From: Hydra vulgaris
Lineage: Eukaryota; Cnidaria; Hydrozoa; Anthoathecata; Hydridae
Direction: 5' to 3'
Length of the DNA: 64,000 bases
Assembly (NCBI RefSeq): GCF_038396675.1
Contig: NC_088921.1
Location: 43,239,501 to 43,303,500 of the forward strand
Shown here: positions 34,021 to 46,803 of the stretch, in pieces
Layout of the letters: each line of letters opens with the position of its first letter
Position numbering within the stretch: position 1 is the first letter of the stretch
Notes under the pieces: generated by a model
What the model was told of the DNA's origin: nothing
What the model saw: the letters and a program-made list of their open reading frames with translations, nothing else
The model's database searches: none
Made by a program: the position numbers and the translations under genes

Positions 34021-34092
34021 TTATTGATGGATGTTTTTTAAAAATTCATACAAATCTACAATACTTTGTTCTTCTATATTGCATAAATCCAT
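34021..34092 (-). CDS. Candidate short coding segment (23 residues)
   Basis: An ATG at 34092 on the minus strand opens MDLCNIEEQSIVDLYEFLKN ending IHQ-stop. It sits 12 bases after a TTTCAG acceptor-like site. The composition (acidic, amphipathic) looks coding, but the frame is too short to judge. It may be a terminal exon, a micro-ORF or chance. Confidence 0.2.
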   Translation of the reverse strand: MDLCNIEEQSIVDLYEFLKNIHQ

Positions 34093-34312
34093 CTTATAAT
34101 AAATCTGAAATGAAAATATGTAACGAATAAGTAAATACAAAGAAAAACATCATATATGAATTGAAAATCAATGTATCGATAGATTATTGTCAATAACAAT
34201 AAGGACATAGAAGTAGTCCTTTAGAGAAGTGCTAAAAATACCATATAGACTATGCCTACATTTATAGATTTAGTCACTCTCAAACACAAAATGCATACAT
34301 ATAAATTGTTAT

Positions 34313-34316
<4 letters not shown>

Positions 34317-34410
<94 letters not shown>

Positions 34411-34490
34411 ATAACAATTTATATGTATATGTATAATATAACAATTTTTATATATATATATATATATATTATAATATAACAATTTATATG

Positions 34491-34564
<74 letters not shown>
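34317..34564. repeat. (TA)n microsatellite block
   Basis: Three TA tracts are separated by two copies of TTATAATATAACAATTT, suggesting unequal expansion of a larger unit. Long YIYIYI frames on both strands are artefacts. Confidence 0.92.
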
Positions 34565-34570
<6 letters not shown>

Positions 34571-35044
34571 CATACAGAAATACACACGTAAACATACTAC
34601 TACATACGCACATAAACATTTTAGCTGCATTTTAACTCTAATTAATAGTTAAAATAAAGCTAAAATGTCTAATACAAATACAGCAATGGTGTCATCATAA
34701 AATTAAATTAAAAACTCTAACAAATGTCAAAACTTATATCTGAATATGTAACTAATGGATAAAAGTAAAATATTTGTACTTACCAGCGTAACGGTTACAT
34801 TAAAAGGTGAAGGAGAGTTTGAGTTTAAAAGCTTAATTAAAAGGTAAAAAAGCGTTTGAAAGAAAAAAAGATGATAAATTGCTTCAAATTAAACTCTTTT
34901 CGCTTACACCACGCGACCAAACATTTTTTTAAATAATAATTACACCAATTAATTGAATTACACTTATAAAACTTACGGGAAACTTTTACGATTCAAAAAC
35001 ACGCGGTGTACAGTCGGTAAATGGTTGGCACGGAATGCCAATAG

Positions 35045-37215
35045 CACTGGTCAACAATGAATTTGCACCGGCTTTAATTTTTCACGCTGATTCCAAATCT
35101 ATTTAGTTTTTCTCCACCACGTCTGAATCTTGAGATAATGTATGTGTATTTTTGGCACTAATTTATAGTTTCAGTGTGAAATATACTAATGTTTCTTTAT
35201 TTTCAGGGTAATTATTTCAATAAAATTAACTATATAATGCCTAGATATTGCAAAAATTCACGATACGCTTTTTGTTACATTTGTGGGCAATTTACATTGT
35301 CAGGGCAGCGAAAGAAAATCACTCCAGAAATCTCTAAAATTTATAAGCAGAATTTCAGTTGTCCTTTGAGAGATAAAACTTGGGCACCACGTGTGGCTTG
35401 TTATAGTTGTTGCAGCTTATTACGAGATTGGATCACAAACGAAGGTCTTCTTTTCGATTTGCTATACCGATGATTTGGAGGGAACCAAAGATCATTACAA
35501 AGACTGCTATTTTTGCGCTGTTAATACTGCTGGATTTTCGTCGAAAAATAAGCACCAAACTGTGTACCCGAATTTGGATTCAGCCATGAGGCCTGTTCCT
35601 CATGACAGCACCCTGCTTATTCCAGTACCGCCAGCTAATAAATTAGATTCTGTTGAAGACGAATGTGTTGTTGATGTTGAACGTCAAGATGTGGCTGATG
35701 TTGACTTTGATCCTTATATTGACGGCGAAGAGCCCAAAGTTTTCATACAAGGTGAACTGAATGATTTGGTTAGAGACTTGTCCCTTTCCAAGGAAAAAAC
35801 TGAACTTTTGACGTCAAGACTGAAAGAAAAGAATTTGTTAGCAGTTGGTGTCAAAGTATCCCAATTTTCGAAAGCGCAACAACGATTTATCTAGGTTATT
35901 CAACGTTGATGAACCCTTGTGCTACTGCAATAATGTCAATGGTCTTTTCAGAAATTTATCCCAAGAGCATTCGCCTGGTGATTGACGCTTCTTCATTGAT
36001 TCATCCAAAAGGAGTTTGAAGGCCGTGTTGTTGCATATTGGCAATCAGAAGCCATGTATTCCAATCGCTCATTCCGTACAGTTAAATGAAACGCACGAAA
36101 ATATGAAAATATTATTTGACGCTATTGATTACAAAACTCCATCAGTGGAACATTTGTGGTTATTTGAAAGTGATTGGTATGTTAATGGGTATGCAAGCTG
36201 GTTTACCAAGATCTGCTGTTTTTTTTGTTTATGGGATAGTCGTGCTGTGAACGAACATTACGTAAAACGTGGTTGGATGTTGAGAACTGAATACGAACCC
36301 GGTGTAAGTAGCGTTCACCATATACCGCTGGTTGTCTAGACAAAATATTTTTGCCACCGCTTCACATCAAGCTTGGTTTGATGAAAAACTTTGTATAAGC
36401 ATTAGGTAAAACTGAATCAGCAGGTTTTCAATACTTGGTTGAAAAATTTCCCAAAATTAGTGCAGCGAAACTCAAAGAAGGCGTTTTTGTCGGACCCCAA
36501 ATTCGAGAGATTTTGAAAGACCATGGATTTGGAGAGTCATTTACTTCCGACGAAAAAGAAGCGTGGAAAGCGTTTGTATGGGTTTGTAAAAACTTCTTGG
36601 GGAATCATAAATCGTGTGAATATGAAAATTTTATTCAAAAGCTACTCGATTCGTTCCAAAAAGTGGGCTGTCGTATATCATTGAAAATGCATTTTTATGC
36701 ATTCGCATTTGGAATTTTTTCCTAAAAATTTGGGCGCTGTGAGTGATAAACAAGGTAAACAATTCCACCAAGATATTCATGTGATGGAAAAACGTTACCA
36801 AGGATTCTGGAATGAAAGCATGTTAACTGACTACTGTTGGATGCTTTATCGTAATGAACCAGAAAAAGTCTACAAAAGGAAGTCATATTCACAGAGATTT
36901 TAAGTGATTTATATGCTTTAGTCAACAGCCTTTAAACTATTAAATGTGTATAAATGCTTACGAGTAAACCTAGTCACAGAGACTTTGACTTATTTGTATA
37001 GAAACATAAGTGGTGCTTGAAATATTGAATGTTTATTAATGTTTATGTATAAGGATAAAGTACAAAATGTCCAAAAAATAAAACTCCAATTATCTTAAGA
37101 ACTAGACGTCTGGAAGAAAACTGAAAGCAGATTTGAAATTAGCGCAAAAAACTGGTTTAAAAAAAGTTATTTAGATTCATGGTGCATTCAAAAAGTATTT
37201 TTTTGTTGACCAGTG
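35045..37215 (+). mobile_element. TIR element encoding an unassigned transposase-like protein
   Basis: The left end CACTGGTCAACAA (35045-35057) is exactly inverted at the right end (37203-37215). Beyond these 13 bp an imperfect inverted repeat continues for about 110-130 bp: left GATTCCAAATCTATTTAG, right inverted AATTTCAAATCTGCTTTCAG; both then reach an ACGTCT motif and GATAAT. The 2.17 kb interior is a single decayed protein-coding region on the plus strand. No convincing target duplication was found (TAG on the left, TTAG on the right). The family resembles predicted proteins I recall from arthropod and cnidarian genomes. I cannot name its superfamily. Confidence 0.7.
35237..36903 (+). pseudogene. 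Unassigned transposase-like protein with Cys/His-rich segments
   Basis: From ATG 35237 (MPRYCKNSRYAFCYICGQF) a Cys-rich N-terminal region runs through DKTWAPRVACYSCCSLLRDW. Two frameshifts then lead via FAIPMIWREPK to DHYKDCYFCAVNTAGFSSKN, a second Cys pair. An acidic linker follows, then LNDLVRDLSLSKEKTELLTS and RLKEKNLLAVGVKVSQFSK. Past a stop at 35892 come RSLKAVLLHIGN, GMLMGMQAG (shifted), ICCFFCLWDSRAVNEHYVKR, EGVFVGPQIREILKDHGF, FLGNHKSCEYENF and finally KQFHQDIHVMEKRYQGFW. FIDSS before RSLKA, the CxxC-W-D-S-R block and the RFHQDI-x-x-x-E block are candidate catalytic motifs, but this is inference. At least five frameshifts or stops are present. Confidence 0.7.
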
Positions 37216-37247
37216 TTAGCTAACTAAAGCCAATACTGGCCCATCAA

Positions 37248-38494
37248 CAGGGTTGTTAGGTTTTTTTTCGGGCACAAGCCAAAAACGAAACAATAATAAA
37301 CCAGAAAAGAACCAGACAAAAAAAAAAAAGAAAAAACCATAACTTTTTGTTTTAAAGCTTTGTTTATAATTTATATTTTGAAAAAAATGCTTTTTTATTC
37401 AAAAATTCATCCTTGAATATAAAAATTTAATTTGTACGAGAGTGAGGGAGGAGGAGAAGAACGAGTTAGTGAATGTTTAATGGGGTGCCAGTCCAGCCTT
37501 CAAAGCGGCGTGGAGAAGGTAGTTCACTTTCAAACACCTATACTAAATCCGACTCTATAAACCTGTATAATATATAATTATTTTTTCGCTTGCATATGGA
37601 TATAGATTTATTTTCCAACCTTTGCGATAATTGACTTAATTATTTTAAAGTCCTGCTAAATTATTAAATATGATTTGATCAAAATGACTGCATGCAAGAC
37701 TTGGTTTAATATTTTCTTAGTCTGATTTTTATGCAGATGACCTGTGAGAAGACTCAACAAAATAGTTAGAAACGGAACACATAGACAACCAAGGCAGTAG
37801 GCATCTATGTTGCAGAGGTCTAGGTCTCCAGAAACTTCTAAATGGTCTCACAAAGCAGCTTAAAATTCAGTGATGTTTTTTGAAACTCATTTTTCTTAAA
37901 AGTTTTTAGACTCTCTCTAATGATGCAATGTCAATTAACTTATGATTAATGACGATTTCTGTAATGATTTTTAATGTCTTCACTTTTTGCATCCATAAGA
38001 TATTAAAGTAGATTTGAAATGGCAACTTGGGAAACAACATTCATTACAGGCAGATTTTTCTCAAGAAATGCCATTTTGAATGTAAGAATTTTCTAATATT
38101 TTTGGCAATTATGGGATAAAAACAACATTTTAATGGCATTACAAGTAAAAGTTTTTAACGTTTTAAGATTTTAAAGTAAGCATTTTTTTAAATTAATTTT
38201 AAACTTGATTGTTCTTCTATAAAATGAAAAAAAATGGAAATCTTTCTTTCCCTCAAATCAACTTTTTTCATGAAATAAAAACTTGATTAAATTGATTTAT
38301 TATTAAATAAACCAGAATTAAACCAGATTTTAAAAAATATACTAGATAAAACAAAAAAAGACCAAAGACTTTAAATAAATCAGATTTAAACCAGATTTTC
38401 TAAAATAAACCAAAACAAAAGTTTCAAGCCAAACAATAAAAAACAAACCAGATTTGAGAAATCTGGCTTTAAAAAACACCAGATGGCAACCCTA
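37248..38494. mobile_element. hAT-like non-autonomous element, 1.25 kb
   Basis: The left end is CAGGGTTG (37248-37255) and the right end CAACCCTA (38487-38494). The 8 bp before (CCCATCAA) and after (CCCGTCAG) match at six positions, as expected for an old 8-bp hAT target duplication. The ends contain repeated AAACCAGATTT and AAATCTGG motifs, possibly subterminal binding sites. No transposase is seen inside. Confidence 0.6.
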
Positions 38495-38502
38495 CCCGTC
38501 AG

Positions 38503-39919
38503 TTGGACCAACAAAAGCGCGTTTACTGGTTTCGGTTTATAATGTCACTCACTGCAACAATATTGTCATCAGGGATATTATCGGTTGGTATTATAAAAAT
38601 CCATCAAGCACGTTATTCTACAACGTATAAATAAACAAAACACCCTTTCTTTATTTTTTTTATTGTACTTATTGTTGCAACTTTTAACACAACGTTTCTT
38701 TAGCATTTATCAACTTTTATTAATTTAAATCGTTTTTTTATAGTCATTAAACATAAAGAGTTCTATCAGAAAATAAGTTCATATTAGTTTTAATATAAAA
38801 CTTTTTATTTATTTACATTTTCAAAATGACGCCCATGCAAAACAACATTTATACTAACATATTAAAAAATGCAAAAATTTAGTTTTTATAAAAATTGCCT
38901 AACTCTTATAAGTTTCATTTTCGCTTAATTACAAAGCTTCTTTTTATAAATTGTTTTAAACCCCCTGGCCCCCATTTTATTGCCCCCATTTTATTGCAAA
39001 ACTTGTCCGTTTACTTGGTGAGTTAGTTATAGAGATTTCTTTTTTAAAGGGTTTTTAGAGAATTTTAGAGATGTTTTTTGAGAGTTTGTTAGATTTGTAG
39101 TTTAGTAAATTTGTTAAGTTTGTTTTGAAACTGAGTTTGTAAGGAGCGCTTACGCCAGCTCACATTTATGTACACGTTATTTTAAATGTCATAACTCCCG
39201 TTATGATATGTAAAATAACGCTATTTTTTTTATTACCAGCTTACACAAGTTATGATATTTAAAATATAATATAACAATTTAGTTGAAAAACATTTTGATT
39301 TATTTTTTTATGACGCATTTAATAGCATTTTTTTTATGTAGTAACACATTTGAATCAATAAATGTTACCTTCTAAGCTACACCAGTAACCTTTTCTGAGA
39401 CTCTCAAGAAAATAACTAGCCCACTCACTCTCTAGAGTGAAAAGAATATGAACTCCATGACCACTAAACAATCTAAAATCACTCTCTAGTTGACCACGAA
39501 ACAATATCGTGTGCTATTCTTATTATCGTAAAATTATTTAGAAAACAAAATTTTTATTTAAATGCATGCAAGAGCCTTATATATTAGCCTTATATATATT
39601 TGGCATATATAACTTGGATTACAATAAATAGAGTGGACCATAGGGAAAGCAATTACCATTTTTAATTTTTTGTTTTCTTTTAGTTTTAAATTAAGATGTT
39701 AAGCGATACATATAGGATAAATAAATATAATACTTTTTTTGTTTACCATTAAACGGTTTTTAATGAGCTTCAAATGTCTATTTAATTTAAAACGATAGAA
39801 ACAAAGCCATAATTAGCAATAAGTGTTTTAAAAGCTTAACTAAACAACATAATGTTTTTAAAATTTGGTAAAAATTATGTTTGAGTGTCAATGTTATAAT
39901 AGAGTTTGAAGATTGAATA
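38503..39919. other. Region upstream of the PTB-domain gene
   Basis: This stretch should contain the promoter and any 5' untranslated exon of the plus-strand gene that starts at 39920. It is AT-rich and I could not assign a TATA box or start site. A short, GC-richer stretch near 39140-39180 has no recognised function. Confidence 0.4.
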
Positions 39920-40351
39920 ATGTTTGAAAGGTTTAGAAAGAAACATTTAGTTAAAAAACACATTGAATCAGAAGTTTTCAATTCTACAGAACGCGAAGAT
40001 ATTTCGACAAATAGCAATAACATTGAAGATTTTAATGATTTATCATTTATTCTCGATTATATTGGATCGGATTATGTATCCGAAGCTAAATCAGAAGCGA
40101 TAATTTTAGACACTTTGAAAAAAATAAAAAAACAACATAGAAAAACTATTAGAGTTGATTTTAGTATTAAAAATGGTATACTTAAAATTAGCGAGTGCGA
40201 GCACGGTGCTTTACTTATTACAGCCCCATCTTATGCAGTTGCGTTATGTGCTAGAGACGAGGTTCCTGGTTTTGAAACAAATTTTGGTATCAATATTACA
40301 AGAAGAAGAATTCACATGTGCCATGTGTTTCAAACTGAATCAAAATTGGAA
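39920..40351 (+). CDS. PTB/PID-domain gene, exon 1
   Basis: PTB domains bind NPxY-type peptides on membrane receptors and act as cytoplasmic adaptors. The ATG at 39920 opens a basic start (MFERFRKKHLVKKHIESE), then an acidic linker. The PTB fold follows from residue about 42: LSFILDYIGSDYVSE (first strand, Y-x-G-S), a helix IILDTLKKIKKQHRK, RVDFSIKNGILKISECEHG, APSYAVALCARDEVPGFE and IHMCHVFQTESKLE (the C-H-V-F strand). The exon ends in phase 0 at GAA|GTAATT (GT at 40352-40353), exactly where the final PTB helix should begin. That helix is encoded at 61470. Which PTB subfamily this is cannot be decided from the sequence alone. Confidence 0.8.
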
Positions 40352-42265
40352 GTAATTATTTTTATATATTTTTAAGTTTACTTTATTTTATACTAATGGA
40401 CTTACTTAAATGTAGAAACTTGAGGACTTTTTTTTTTTAAATGAGACCCTTTTTTTAGGTGTATCTGCTATATTTTAAAAATATTCACTGTTTCGTTAAA
40501 TTGAATAACTTTAACAAAAAAAAACACACACAATTAAAATCATATTCTATAGAAAAGATACCTTACAAAATTTTATTGCCAACCTCACCTTAGTGGAAAT
40601 ATTTAAGATTCCATATATTTTTTTCGTAGATTTAATATATTATCGGTAATTAAAATACATAGTTTCGTAAAGCTAATGAATAATTTTTAATGGACGCAAA
40701 ATGAAGAAGTTCAGAAATAAATTGGGATTCAAACTTTTAACGTTCATTTTTATAACAGACCTTTGAGTGGCAATTTGTGGTCTTTCTTCTTATTTCATTA
40801 GTATTAAATAATTGATAAATACTTATTAATAAATCTTACTAATTTTATATTTTTCTAATTGCATATTTACTAATTTTAGCTAATTGTAAAATTTGATATG
40901 ATCGTGCATTTAGGACAAATGATTTGTGTAAGTTATGTGAAATAACGTATTAATCTGTTACTGTAGAATACTGTTATAATAAAGCGAGTAATTTAGTTTT
41001 TAGTCCAATCCTTCCATAATTTTTTACTTTAATATCTTCTTAAAGAGTTTGTAAACAAAAATCCAAAGCAAATTTGAACAATTATTCATGAAAATGTTCT
41101 TATATATTCTATAATTTGGTCAAAAGCGTGTTATTTCCAAAATTTATTATTGTTATTAAATTATTTATCTAATTTTTTAAAAAAAACATTAAAACACAAG
41201 ATAAATCAACAGTTAAGTAAAAATAATTATGAATCCAATTAAAATCCCGAAAACATAAATCTTCATAAATTTTATTTCAAAGTCTTTCTTTATGGCATTT
41301 TCCAGTGGAAAATGAGCGACCGAATATCCAACTTTACAGAAATTTTAAAGCGATTTCTTTTTCCAACATTATTGTTTCATTTTATCTTTTATGTCTTAAA
41401 AAAATTCGATTTTTAGATTTGGATCAATATACTTATAATTGTATTTTTTGTCTTGTCCTTACTATTTCTCAAAAAGTCGTTATTACATTATATAAAGTCT
41501 AAAATAATTTTTCATAATTTCATAAATTAAAAAAAAAAAATATTAATATTATTATAAAAATCAGTAGTACATTGAATCTTTAAATTAATATATTACAGAA
41601 TATATTCAATTTATTTCTGTAAACTGCAATGATTTTTCATAATTATTCACTTTATTTAATTTATGACTTTCGGCCAAGCAAAATTGCTATGTAGCCTATC
41701 AAATAAAAACTTTGTAGCCTATAAAATAAAAACCGTATTAAATAAAAACTCGTATCAAATAAAAAGTCGTACCGAATCAAAACATCAATTTTTGTTTGAT
41801 AAATAAACTCTCTAAGGTGGTACACTACTAAAAATTATTTTTTTAATAAAAAACTGAATAACACCAAAAACTAATATCTTATCACTAATAACAAGTATTA
41901 AAAATTGAATATTTTAAATATAATTTGTTTCCAACAGTTTTTAGAGTATCTTAATACAGTTAAATATTTTGGAGCACTTTATAATAATCAATATCAAATA
42001 TTTAATTATCACATATCAGAACATATGAAATATTCCTGTTTTTATTATTATTATTGATGTTGTTGTTGTTATTATTATTAGTATTAATATCAGTTATTAT
42101 TACTTTTTTCATCATTTTCTATAACGTTATGTTGTATATTCAGGTATTTACTTTATATTAGTACTTGTACTGTTGTAAATTCCTTTGAAATGTTATAATT
42201 TATTTCGAAATATATTTGATTCGATTTGATTTAAAGTCAAAAGTTCTTTTAAAATTATTTTTAAA

Positions 42266-42370
42266 ATGGTTTTAAAAGAAAATTTAAAAAGCTGTTTAAA
42301 ATGGTTTTAAAAGAAAATTTAAAAAGCTGTTTAAAATGGTTTTAAAAGAAAATTTAAAAAGCTGTTTAAA
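42266..42370. repeat. 35-bp minisatellite, three copies
   Basis: Three identical units with core ATGGTTTTAAAAGAAAATTT at 42266, 42301 and 42336. Confidence 0.92.
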
Positions 42371-42419
42371 AAGTAACGCGGCAACTTTTACATTTTCAAT
42401 TAGCTACTTTTTACTTTAA

Positions 42420-42497
42420 CTTGAGCAAACCGACCGGTAACGTTTACTTGAGCAAACCGACCGGTAACGTTTACTTGAGCAAACCGATAACGTTTAC
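42420..42497. repeat. 27-bp tandem repeat, three copies
   Basis: Units CTTGAGCAAACCGACCGGTA followed by ACGTTTA. The third copy lacks four bases (CCGG region). Confidence 0.9.
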
Positions 42498-43849
42498 TTG
42501 TACTCTAGTAAAACTTAAGTAACAGTACTTTACTTGAATATAAAATTTTGTTATATTTTTCCACCTTTGAACAATATTGTCTACGGTTGATGTGATGGTA
42601 GATCTGTGGTCGTCGTATTTTAAAACATTCAATTAATAGTTCATCCCCCCCCCCCCCCACTCTCATCTTTCAAAAAAAAACAAAAAGATTTAAAAGTGAA
42701 TAAAAAGTTTCTTTGGTAATTCAATGTAAAATATTGAATTGCAAGCGAATCATTCAATTCCTTGATACGGTCCCTGTCAGAGTGTGTGCTATTTTCTTTA
42801 GTAGGAACGGTTACCTGTAGACATGTAAGTAGGTATGTGCAGGCAACACGTGTTGGATGTTGGGAATGTAAGTATTTAATCCTATAAATGTGTTTCTAAA
42901 AATTTATTCAACTTTTTTAATTTACCCCACGGTAGACTCTGGACAGACTGCCTGAAGTCTCCCCCTCCTATTGCTATAATCATATTTTGTTTGTCAATAT
43001 ATTATAATAAATATATTATAATAAATTCTAAGCATTTTATAATAATATATTATAATAAATTCTAGGCATTTTATTTGAGCATTTGAAAGTGTGCTTTACA
43101 TGCTATACATGGTATTAGCAGTCAATACTCTGACTGTTTTAAAAAGACTAAATATCAGATTTTTAATTTAACAACTTTTGATTTAACATCTTATTTCATT
43201 TTAAGTTTTTTCTCAACCTTCATTGAATTAAATCCCTCCATCTTTATTTAATTAAATGTCTCTATCTAATTAATTAAATGCTCCATTTTCTAACAAATAA
43301 ACTGCAAGGAGTTTTATTTTTGAATATGCAGAGAGAAACAGTGTAAAGTATCTGCCAAAATGGAAGGAATAGAAGTCTACAAGACTTAATTGGTTCTCAT
43401 CTTATAATATGAAATATTATCCTAACCTGTTAATATAGTAGCTCCTAGTGTCACTCAAATAAACAGTTTCAAGAGTAACGGTAGCAAAGTAACGGTTTTG
43501 TCACATGACTTCATAATTCACAAATACAATTATCGTAATTGTATTTCATAAATAACTAAATAATTAAATTATTTTAGATTGTACAACACATGTTAAACCA
43601 GGGGCGGATGCAGAAAATTATTTGGGTACGTCCGAAAAAAAAAAAAAAAAGGTCCTCTAATTTTAAAGGTTCTGAATTCTAAGAACTAAATGTTCTTAGA
43701 ATTTAAGATTATGGTGTAGGGGGCCCATTCCCCCTGGATCCTGGCTGATACCCCATTATAAAGTTATAGGATTACATATTACTGTTTCAAATTTATATAT
43801 TTGTTATTTAAAAAATTCTTTACATTAGGTATTATAATATTATAATAAA

Positions 43850-43995
43850 TAGCCGTGATGTAATAGCTGCATGTTTCAGAAGCAAGATATCCCTGATTCA
43901 AAGAAAGCTTTGGTAAAGAAGGAGACACGAATTTCCTAGTAAATCCTCTTCAGCTACGCTCTGTGATAAGACTGTTACAACTAAGGGCACCTAAA
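43850..43995 (+). mobile_element. Diverged tRNA-derived SINE copy
   Basis: The 3' part (GCTCTGTGATAAGACTG... GGGCACCTAAAAAC) matches the conserved 3' region of the SINE at 57492-57700. The 5' part (GATGTAATAGCTGCATG, then CCCTGATTCAAAG) is a decayed tRNA-like head. It lies just inside the left end of the hAT element. Confidence 0.55.
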
Positions 43996-44342
43996 AACAA
44001 AACAAAAAAATAATCAATATGGAGTTATATAAAAATATATTTAGTGTCACATTCTAGTATTCCAGTCAGCTAAAAAAAAATTGTAAACCCATCTTCATTC
44101 TTTTCAATCTTGCTGATAAACAAATCTAAAAAAAATAAAATCATAACATTTGTAATCTTAACACAAAACTTTAAAAGAATGAACCGTAACAAAATCGATA
44201 CACCTGAAGGTAACAGCAAAAAACATTGTATGCCAATAATTAGTTCATGCTAAATTATGTTTTATAAAAATGTGTGGCTATGAAAATAGCCTTTTACCTA
44301 GCGGTAATGAATTTTTAATTTTTTTAATTTTTTAATTTTTTA

Positions 44343-46803
44343 TTATTTATATATTAATTTTCTACTTTTATTTTTTAGTATTTTTTTAAAACTTAATCTA
44401 CGATTATTAATTTCAAATTTATCAATAACTTTTTCGATATCTATTACTGACTCTATATGAATATTCATCAAAGCTAAACCATTTAAGCGTTCCTCTACCA
44501 TTGTGCTTCGCGTATAATTTTTCAGGCGCCGAAGCGAAGAAAATGTGCGCTCACATTCACATGAAGTTAAAGAAAAGGTAGCAAGTAACTGTAGAATAAT
44601 TTTTATGTTCTCAAAGCCAGGAAAATTTATTGCTTTTAAAGTCTCAGTAATATTAGAAGGGACATTACCTTCAAAATTTAACCAATAAGCTTCCCATAGG
44701 TCAAGCTCACCAGATAAAGCTAGTGGATTTGGTAAATCTGCCCTGTAAAATTCACTAAAAGGTACTATACATTCTTTCCAACTAGTGTCACGAGAACTTC
44801 GAACTTCTGAAATCATTTTAGTAGGAACTAGGACAAGCGCTTTATAAAATTTTATGGTAGTGTTGTCAAACCTTGTGGCTAGTTCAGTACTCAGATGGTC
44901 TAACAAAGGAATTGTGATTGCTATTTTAAAATAATCAGAAACACATTCCGAAGAAGCATTATTTCTGTTTTTTTAAATAAATGAAGTTCTTGACTTAGCT
45001 TCAGTAACATTTAGCTCATGGGCTATTTTTAGAGATTGATAAGATTTAAACCATCATAAATATCATTATTCTTTGACTGCAACATTCGTGTTACTGGAAG
45101 AGTAATGTCAAAGACATTTCTTGTTATACATAAAGCAACAATAAAGTCAAAACCTCTTATTAACTTCAGAAGCGAGGATGCACTGGAAGACGTTGAGTGA
45201 TTAAAACTCTTATTAACATTTAAAGACATTTTTTCAAGACAAGAAACCAAAGGAATAAAAAGTTCTTGAAAAGTATCCAAAACATTAACTTTTTCTACCC
45301 AAAGTGTTCTGCAAACATCTTTCAATTTTTTTTTACCAGCAACTGGAGCAGTTCTTTCAATGTGCTCCTCTAAATTTTGTTGCCTTGTAGGTGAAAGATT
45401 AAAAAAGTATGATACATCTTTAACATGCGCCAGAAGATTTTTGACATATTGAACATTGCATGATGCACAAATGGCTAAATTAAGTCTATGACTGTAACAA
45501 TGAACATATATAGCTTTTTCATTAAGATTTAAAACACGAGATGATAACCCTTTGGTGTGTCCAGACATTGCCCCAGCACCATCATATGACTGTCCTCTAC
45601 AATTCATGATATCCAACGAAAAATCTGAAATACTTTTTAACAAAACACGAAATAATCCTTGACCAGTAACACCGTTAGCGCAATGTAAGAAACTAATAAA
45701 TTCTTCTCTTATATTGAACTTGGAATCAACAAATCGTATTACTAATGATAGTTGTTCTTTATTATTACTGTCTGAGGCTTCATCATTTATAATAGAAAAA
45801 TACTTAGAGTTTTTAATTTCTCCAATTATTGCGTCAGTAACAACTTCTCCACAACACTTTATTAGTTGATTTTGTGGTGTCTTAGATATGTAGGAAGCAT
45901 TTTGTTGATGATACTTAAGATGATCTTCAAAAATTTTATCACCAGCTTGAACATGGAAATGTAGCAATTCAATAAAATTTCCTGCAGTGCGAATATAAAA
46001 TTCACCATTTTCAGAATGAAACTTAGAGTCGTCTCTATGCCCACGTAAAGAAAGCCCAAGACGCCCACAAAGAATAATTGTTTCAATAATAGGTTGCAAT
46101 AACTGTCGATTTTTGGAAATCTGTGATTGAACTATTTTTTGAGATTTAATGTCTATTGATTCTGTTTTACAAGACCAAATCGATGATAATTATACATAAT
46201 AATTTTTACATGTAAACCTTTATTTCTGCAGACAGACTTATTGTTTTTGCCAAACACATGTTTCTGAAAGTAACGAGAAGCATCATTCCAGCGATCATAA
46301 GGCTTACTAAATAAACCTTCAGCTAAACTACATTCAGATGGAAAATTGTGCCCAAAAAGTACACAAGGTAAACAGAAAGCTCCATCAAATATATTTGAGT
46401 ATGTAAGCCATGGAAATTTTTCTATTCATATAAATTGAAAACTTCGTCCATTTTTATTTTTAGGAAAAATAAATTTCTTACTAGGAACAAAAACAGATCG
46501 AACTAAATTTTGAAGTTCAGAATTATTTAAGGTTTTTGCAACATTTGAATAACTAGTATAGTTAGAAACCAAATAACCAATATCGTAATTATTGGAGGGT
46601 AAAGAAAATGGTTCACAAAAAGTAATTTTACTAAAATTGGATAAAGATGTAGATGATTGACTAGAAACTAGCATTGATTTATTTTTTATTTTTTCTTGCA
46701 AAAGATTACAATCTTGATGTTTAGATTCAACATAGAAATTTATTTTAGTATGTAACTTTTTGCCAATTCCATCGCAAATTTTGCGTTTTAAAATCTCTCT
46801 CAT
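44343..46803 (-). pseudogene. hAT transposase with TTF-type zinc finger, broken
   Basis: Reading right to left from ATG 46803: a Lys-rich N-terminus, then a TTF-like zinc-finger region around 46420-46200 (FDGAFCLPCVLFG, FSKPYDRWNDASRYFQKH). The long frame 46099-45029 holds the core: KYFSIINDEASDSNNKEQLS (catalytic Asp), NCRGQSYDGAGAMSGHTKGL (second Asp), YVHCYSHRLNLAICAS and DVCRTLWVEKVNVL. After a frameshift, 44906-44343 gives the C-terminal dimerisation region with SCECERTFSSLRRLKNYTRS (catalytic Glu) and ends at 44343. Breaks occur near 46426, 46170 and 44950. The layout is that of hAT proteins related to ZMYM/52-kDa-repressor-like transposases. Confidence 0.88.

Noticed and set aside
34252-34587. 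Long YIYIYI open frames on both strands (also at 6380, 13707, 48569, 49223 and 61734)
   Set aside because: These are translations of (TA)n microsatellites.
34990-38540. A single large composite transposon enclosing the elements at 35045 and 37248
   Set aside because: Short motifs such as TTGGCA, TGCCAA and TTGGACCAAC flank the region, but no consistent inverted ends or target duplication could be defined.
40041-40355. Second plus-strand frame overlapping PTB exon 1 (40155-40355)
   Set aside because: It is a shifted shadow of the PTB coding frame without its own motif.
41815-41835. Kolobok-like terminal motif AAGGTGGTACACTACTAAAA
   Set aside because: It resembles the tip at 28652 at 13 of 17 positions, but no matching inverted end or TTAA pair was found, so it is only a possible solo end.
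42640-42660. Poly-C runs (also near 48885 and 53450) as G-quadruplex or regulatory sites
   Set aside because: Single homopolymer runs in intronic repeats give no evidence of function and may be sequencing-sensitive lengths.
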